Below are positions 59,523 through 64,000 of a stretch of 64,000 nucleotides of DNA, piece by piece. The stretch is from Swaminathania salitolerans (lineage in GTDB: Bacteria > Pseudomonadota > Alphaproteobacteria > Acetobacterales > Acetobacteraceae). Each line of letters starts with the position of its first letter. Within the stretch, counting starts at the first letter, position 1. A model generated the notes under the pieces. That model ran no database searches. It saw only the letters and a list, made by a program, of their open reading frames with translations, and was not told the origin of the DNA. Where the stretch lies: assembly GCF_025994315.1 (NCBI RefSeq), contig NZ_BAQE01000007.1. One strand, written 5' to 3'. The translations under genes and the position numbers were made by a program.

Positions 59523-61169
59523 TTACGACGATTTTGGATGCGTCCTTGCAATAAACTGCGCAACGTTATCGTGCATCTCGTGCAGGGCCGGGAGATGCGC
59601 ATAGACCATATGCCCCGAGGCGTATTGTCTGATCTCCACGTTTTTGGCGAGCGCACGCGGAATCGGCAGATGACGCATCTCGTAGACGCCTTCGAAATAC
59701 GGCGTGCCGAGATCGTAATACCCCTGGTTCAGCATCACCTGCAGGGCGGGATTCGCCTTCATGGCCGCAGCGAGATCGGGCAGGACATTGGGTTCGCCGC
59801 GCGCGGGCCCGCGCTGATCGGGCTGCTTGTGCAGGAAACTCCACTTCCCGATGCTGTGCGCGCTGACGCGATATTCCATATATCCGTCATTGAAAGACGG
59901 GTCGGCCCCGTAATGCAGCGTCTGGCGGGCATAGTCGTTGAACGCCGCAACATAGGCGGATTCCATGGCGGCGGATTGCGGATCGTAGGAGGGACGCTGA
60001 GCGAGCGGGTCCATGCTCGGGCCGGAGAACCGGCTGTCGAGGCGACCCGTATCCCTGCCTTCATCCCCCAGAAGGGTCTTCTCGAACTCTCCGCCATTCA
60101 CACGCAGATTGGCCTTGATGATGTAGGGGACCGGCAAGCCCGTATAGCGATGCAATCTCTCGGCGGTGGCCTTGAGACGCTCATCGGTGATGCTCGTACC
60201 GTCCTGCAATGCGGCCGTGTACTCCGTCAGGGCAAAATGCTCGACCTCGGCCAGGAACGCCTTGAGATCGGCAGGCCGGTCGGGGAGCCTGTTATGATAC
60301 CAGGCCGTGGCCGCAAAACTGGGAAGAGCGAGAACATAAGGCTGATCGTTGCTCGGATTGAGCTGCGGCCTGTCGATGCTGTTCCCGTAATTCAGGATCT
60401 GGGAGAGGAGAATGACACCGTTGAGGTCGATCCCCTTCTCGCTGGCGAGAGCATTCGCGACGATGGCAGAGCGGGTCGTGCCGTAGCTCTCTCCGAACAG
60501 ATATTTCGGCGAGTTGAACCGGTTGTGCCGCGCGAGGAACTGGGCGATGAAATCCGTGAACGCTGCGGCATCGGGATCCGTCCCGTAGAACGCCTTTTCC
60601 CGATCCTTGCCCATGATACGGCCGAATCCGGTCCCGGGCGCATCGATGAAAACGAGATCGGTCGCATCGAGAAGGGAATCATCGTTGTTGACGAGCTGAT
60701 AGGGAGCAGCGGGGGTATGCACGTCGTCGGCGGTCTCGACACGCTTCGGCCCGAGCGCGCCCATATGCAACCACACCGTGGACGACCCCGGACCGCCATT
60801 ATAGACGAAGGTGATCGGCCTGTTCCGGGCATGTGCGCCCTTCTTGAAATAGGCAACATAGAAGACCGAAGCCACGGCCTGCGGCGCCTTCGGGTCCGGA
60901 TTGGCATCGTCCCAGTGTTCGGGATGGACGATCAGGGTGCCGCTCTCGGCCTGGTACGGAATCGCCTGGCCACGAATGGTGACGCTGCCTTCGCTCGTCA
61001 CACGCTGCGGTTTGGTCAGGAAAGCGGGAGCGGGAGGCGAGGCATCGGGGGTCTCGCCCGGCGGCGGCGGAGAAGGAGGAAGCGGCGGCGGGGCTGCGAG
61101 GGCCGAGCTGCCGAGAAGGGACGCAAGTCCCAGAATCAGGGGTAATTTGCGTGTAACGTTACTGCGCAC
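59523..61169 (-). CDS. Secreted S10-family serine carboxypeptidase
   Basis: A 548-residue protein of the serine carboxypeptidase family, with a signal peptide and a Pro-rich linker (PPPLPPSPPPP). The oxyanion segment is YNGGPGSSTVW, the nucleophile Ser228 lies in FGESYGTT, the Asp is in LNQGYYDLGTPY and the His in ASGHMVYAHLP, so the triad is complete. S10 enzymes are rarer in bacteria than in eukaryotes but common in acetic acid bacteria and relatives. GTG 61169 has GAGGAG seven bases upstream; longer forms would run into the divergent helicase promoter. Confidence 0.88.
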   Translation of the reverse strand: MRSNVTRKLPLILGLASLLGSSALAAPPPLPPSPPPPGETPDASPPAPAFLTKPQRVTSEGSVTIRGQAIPYQAESGTLIVHPEHWDDANPDPKAPQAVASVFYVAYFKKGAHARNRPITFVYNGGPGSSTVWLHMGALGPKRVETADDVHTPAAPYQLVNNDDSLLDATDLVFIDAPGTGFGRIMGKDREKAFYGTDPDAAAFTDFIAQFLARHNRFNSPKYLFGESYGTTRSAIVANALASEKGIDLNGVILLSQILNYGNSIDRPQLNPSNDQPYVLALPSFAATAWYHNRLPDRPADLKAFLAEVEHFALTEYTAALQDGTSITDERLKATAERLHRYTGLPVPYIIKANLRVNGGEFEKTLLGDEGRDTGRLDSRFSGPSMDPLAQRPSYDPQSAAMESAYVAAFNDYARQTLHYGADPSFNDGYMEYRVSAHSIGKWSFLHKQPDQRGPARGEPNVLPDLAAAMKANPALQVMLNQGYYDLGTPYFEGVYEMRHLPIPRALAKNVEIRQYASGHMVYAHLPALHEMHDNVAQFIARTHPKSS

Positions 61170-61273
61170 GCCGCGCTCCTCTATTTCGTTCCGTCTTCGT
61201 AGTGTCTCCAGAAACGTCATCCCTCGCAAGTCTCCCATTGCAGCAATCTGTGTCATCCCGCACAAACGGCTTC

Positions 61274-63733
61274 ATGGATTCCTCACGCTCTTCCTCCGAC
61301 CGGGCCTCTCCCGATCAGGCCCCGGCCGAACAGGCACTCGCCTCCGCCATCGAGGCAACCGGACTTTCACCGAGCCTCAAGGAAGAGGCGCGCCTCGTGA
61401 AACTCGTGGCGCGCAGCCTTCTGCCGGGCGCCAGTACGATCCCGGTCGCGGAATACGAGCGCCTGCTCTGCGAGGTCCGGCGCAAGGACTGGGCGGCTGC
61501 CCTCATGAACCAGTCCCGCAGGGCGGGAGAACTCTGGATCAGCAAGGCCGACATCCAGGAGGCCGTCAGTCACGTCCATGATCCGAGCGCAGAGGCGAGC
61601 GACCTGCGCGCGGCGCTGGACGAGCGCCTCGCGCTTCGCTTTCGCGATATGGGCCACACGCCGCGAGACGTGCTCGAGGCCGTTCAGGCCGATCTGACCG
61701 ATGCGGGGCAGTTTCTGTCGGGCGGACAGATCGACCGCCTCGCGCAGGTCATTGCCGCGTCCTTCGGCGTCGAGGATACCGGGTTCGAGGCCGAGCTGAT
61801 CGCGCAGGAAAAGGCGCGCAAGGCGGAAGAGGAACGTATCGAGGCACGCGCCGAGGCCCGGAGACGCCGCGAAAACGAACGGCTCCGTGCATGGGAAGAG
61901 AGCCTCGTCGGTTTCGATCGCGTTCCCGCCCTCCTGCATTGCTCCCCGCGTGAGGCCTTGCGCTGGATGGCGGAGAACCGCCTGCCCGTCGCGCGCCGCA
62001 CACCGCAGCCCGATGGAACGGAGCTGTTCGAATTCGACCCGGAAGTCCTGCGGCGCCTGCGTCCGCAGCTTGTCGAGTGGCGTGGTGGATCCCGCGAGAC
62101 GGCAGTGCCGCAGACCGGGCGCAAGGTCGGCAATGCCGTCATCGCCCGTGTCGCGGCGCTCGATCGTTATGTCGCCCATTTCAAGACGGCGCGTGCGCTC
62201 AAGCGGCGCATCACCCTCGTGACGGGACCCACGAACTCGGGCAAATCCTATACGGCACTCAACGCACTGGCGAATGCGGAGAGCGGACTCGCCCTCGCCC
62301 CTCTTCGTCTTCTGGCACATGAATTCCGCGAGTCGCTGCTGTCGCGCGGCGTCCCGGCATCGCTCGCAACCGGCGAGGAACGGATCGTGTTCCCGGGCGC
62401 CCGCCATCTGGCCGCCACGGTCGAGATGTGTCCGTTCCACAACCCGGTCGAGGTCGCGCTCATCGACGAGGCACAGATGCTGATGGACCCCGATCGCGGT
62501 GCTGCCTGGACTGCGGCGATCATGGGGGTTCCGGCCCGTCATCTCTATATTCTCGGTGCGCCCGATTGCATTCCGCTCATCCGTCGCATCGCGGAACTAT
62601 GCGACGACCCGCTCGACGAGATCAGCCTCGAACGCAAATCCCCCCTTCGCGCTGCAGGCGCTCCTTTGCGTCTGCGCGATCTCGAGGCGGGAGACGCCCT
62701 GATCGCCTTCTCGCGGCGCGAGGTTCTCGATCTCCGTGCGGAGCTTCTCACCCTCGGCAAACGGGTGGCGGTCGTTTACGGGGCGCTGAGTCCCGAAGTC
62801 CGCCGTGCCGAGGCCGCGCGTTTCAACAATGGCGAGGCCGATATCCTGGTTGCGACCGATGCGATCGGCATGGGGCTGAACCTCTCGATCAGGCGCGTGG
62901 TGTTCAGCGCGCTGCGCAAATTCGACGGCAAGCAGACGCGCGACCTGACGGCGCAGGAAATCAAGCAGATCGGCGGGCGCGCGGGACGCTACGGCCATCA
63001 TGAAAACGGCATCGTCGCGGTGCTCGGAGAAGCGGGCACCCCCGCCCATATCCGCAAGATGCTGGCCGCCCCGCCCGAACCGGTCACGGAGCTGCGTCCG
63101 CTCGTCCAGCCGGATGCCGATATCGTGCGCGCCGTCGCGGAGGAAATCGAAACGGACAGTCTTTACGGCGTGCTGGTGCGTATCAAGCGCGCCGTGCTGC
63201 GCGCCGACGATCCGAACTACCGGCTGGCAGACATGGAGCAGGCATTCGAGATCGCTTCGGCGCTCGAGGGCGTCGAGGGTCTCGGCCTGACCCAGCGCTG
63301 GACCTATGCCATGTGCCCGATCGACGAGCGCGATAACGGGATTGCCCGCCTGATCCACTGGGCCAGCGACCATGCAGCCGGTCGGAACGTTCCTCCACCC
63401 GGCACGGGGCGCCTCGTGCAGCCCGCCCAGGCCGGGCGCGAGGAGCTCGAACGCGCGGAAAAACGCCACAAGCGACTCGTGGCGTGGCGATGGCTCTCCC
63501 TTCGCTTTGCCGATGCCTATCCCGATCGCGAAATGGCCGAGCGGAACACGACGACTCTCAATGACTGGATCGAAGCCGTCCTGCGCCAGCAAAGCCGGGA
63601 GCGCGGCCACCAGAAGCGCGGCGGCCGACAGAATGACAATCGCAGCAGGACGCGCGCACCGGCAGGAGACGACACGCGGCGCCCGGTGGGACCACGCAAG
63701 GGGATGAAAAAACAGGGAAAATCGAGGCGATGA
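61274..63733 (+). CDS. Suv3-like RNA/DNA helicase
   Basis: A superfamily 2 helicase of 819 residues related to mitochondrial Suv3. The N-terminal 310 residues are helical with a charged coiled coil (about 175-210). The core starts with Walker A GPTNSGKS (residues 318-325), then DEAQ (396-399), VEMCPF, and later ATDAIGMGLNL and QIGGRAGRYG (motif VI). In mitochondria Suv3 unwinds RNA for degradation; the bacterial role is less clear. The C-terminal tail is very basic and Arg/Gly-rich (GHQKRGGRQNDNRSRTRAP and on), fitting RNA binding. ATG 61274 is preferred over a GTG 24 codons upstream. Confidence 0.9.
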   Translation: MDSSRSSSDRASPDQAPAEQALASAIEATGLSPSLKEEARLVKLVARSLLPGASTIPVAEYERLLCEVRRKDWAAALMNQSRRAGELWISKADIQEAVSHVHDPSAEASDLRAALDERLALRFRDMGHTPRDVLEAVQADLTDAGQFLSGGQIDRLAQVIAASFGVEDTGFEAELIAQEKARKAEEERIEARAEARRRRENERLRAWEESLVGFDRVPALLHCSPREALRWMAENRLPVARRTPQPDGTELFEFDPEVLRRLRPQLVEWRGGSRETAVPQTGRKVGNAVIARVAALDRYVAHFKTARALKRRITLVTGPTNSGKSYTALNALANAESGLALAPLRLLAHEFRESLLSRGVPASLATGEERIVFPGARHLAATVEMCPFHNPVEVALIDEAQMLMDPDRGAAWTAAIMGVPARHLYILGAPDCIPLIRRIAELCDDPLDEISLERKSPLRAAGAPLRLRDLEAGDALIAFSRREVLDLRAELLTLGKRVAVVYGALSPEVRRAEAARFNNGEADILVATDAIGMGLNLSIRRVVFSALRKFDGKQTRDLTAQEIKQIGGRAGRYGHHENGIVAVLGEAGTPAHIRKMLAAPPEPVTELRPLVQPDADIVRAVAEEIETDSLYGVLVRIKRAVLRADDPNYRLADMEQAFEIASALEGVEGLGLTQRWTYAMCPIDERDNGIARLIHWASDHAAGRNVPPPGTGRLVQPAQAGREELERAEKRHKRLVAWRWLSLRFADAYPDREMAERNTTTLNDWIEAVLRQQSRERGHQKRGGRQNDNRSRTRAPAGDDTRRPVGPRKGMKKQGKSRR

Positions 63734-63925
63734 GATCCGCGTGATTTTTTTCGCGGAATCGACGCAAAAAGTTCTTCCATTCTTCACAAAAAGCGCGCTA
63801 GCGTTCTCTTGCGGCAACCGAAGTCGTCTCAAGTAAAGCCCAGGAAATACTTCCGGGGAAGATGCTACACTTCGGCCAACGCAAAATAGTGCGCATCTCG
63901 CGCCATGTGAAGAAGGAATACAGAT

Positions 63926-64000
63926 ATGTCGTCTGGTTTTTCCGTAAGCACATTCTCCGCAAAAACCCGGACTACGTTCCAGGTTTCCCACGCAGATGCC
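63926..64000 (+). CDS. Start of a gene cut by the window edge
   Basis: ATG 63926 follows GAAGGA by about ten bases and opens a frame of 25 codons to the end of the window (MSSGFSVSTFSAKTRTTFQV). It is too short to identify. The upstream 190 bases are AT-rich for this genome and include TTTTTTTCGCGG after the helicase gene, so a new transcript starting here is plausible. Confidence 0.45.
   Translation, partial: MSSGFSVSTFSAKTRTTFQVSHADA

Noticed and set aside
63736..63758. TCCGCG-N10-CGCGGA hairpin after the helicase gene, with a T run in the loop.
   Set aside because: The T run is in the loop instead of after the stem and the stem is only six pairs, so intrinsic termination is not supported.

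Overview
This window is chromosomal DNA from an alphaproteobacterium, most likely an acetic acid bacterium (family Acetobacteraceae). The pointers are a high G+C content, a membrane-bound PQQ glucose dehydrogenase of about 800 residues, a cyanide-insensitive bd-type quinol oxidase with a tiny third subunit, HWE-type and hybrid histidine kinases, and a Suv3-like helicase. The genus cannot be settled from the sequence alone. I found no rRNA, tRNA, CRISPR array, prophage or insertion sequence. The region looks like core chromosome, with about 56 genes packed tightly on both strands.

Layout: 0.1-6.2 kb holds an HWE sensor kinase, an M13 peptidase, a secreted Dabb-domain protein and a ferritin-like diiron protein. 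bioB follows at 6.3 kb. From 7.5 to 12 kb there is an iron-uptake locus: a siderophore-type TonB receptor diverging from a small membrane protein, a PepSY protein and a DUF3325 protein. From 12.2 to 18.1 kb five minus-strand genes are joined by ATGA overlaps: a Cache-GAF-cyclase-like sensor, an MlaE permease, an MlaF-like ATPase, an MlaD protein and a lipoprotein. The cyclase-like and ATPase proteins both appear to have lost their catalytic residues. Next come ygfZ and hisI, converging on lpxB-pheT-pheS and on rplT-rpmI (without infC).

From 25.4 kb: glucose dehydrogenase, a small Cys-paired secreted protein, sufE-hslU-hslV, two overlapping multi-receiver histidine kinases, then ftsE-ftsX, a YdcF-like protein that seems to start at CTG, plsC, a DUF2125-like protein and the cioAB oxidase with its 40-residue partner. 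After that: a HAD phosphatase, gloB diverging from a methyltransferase with psd and pssA, a second TonB receptor, a KirBac-type potassium channel, gltX, a chain of pncB and class II DAHP synthase, an AlkB-like dioxygenase, a secreted protein, an esterase, glutathione reductase, ferredoxin-NADP reductase, an S10 carboxypeptidase and a Suv3-like helicase. A new gene begins at the right edge.

Two themes stand out. The first is the apparently catalytically dead sensor and ATPase built into an MCE lipid-transport operon, which is the best candidate for an undescribed system. The second is the number of short tandem repeats (8 to 27 bp units) at no fewer than eight separate places, several in frame inside genes. 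All functional calls come from reading motifs and translated sequence; no database search was possible.
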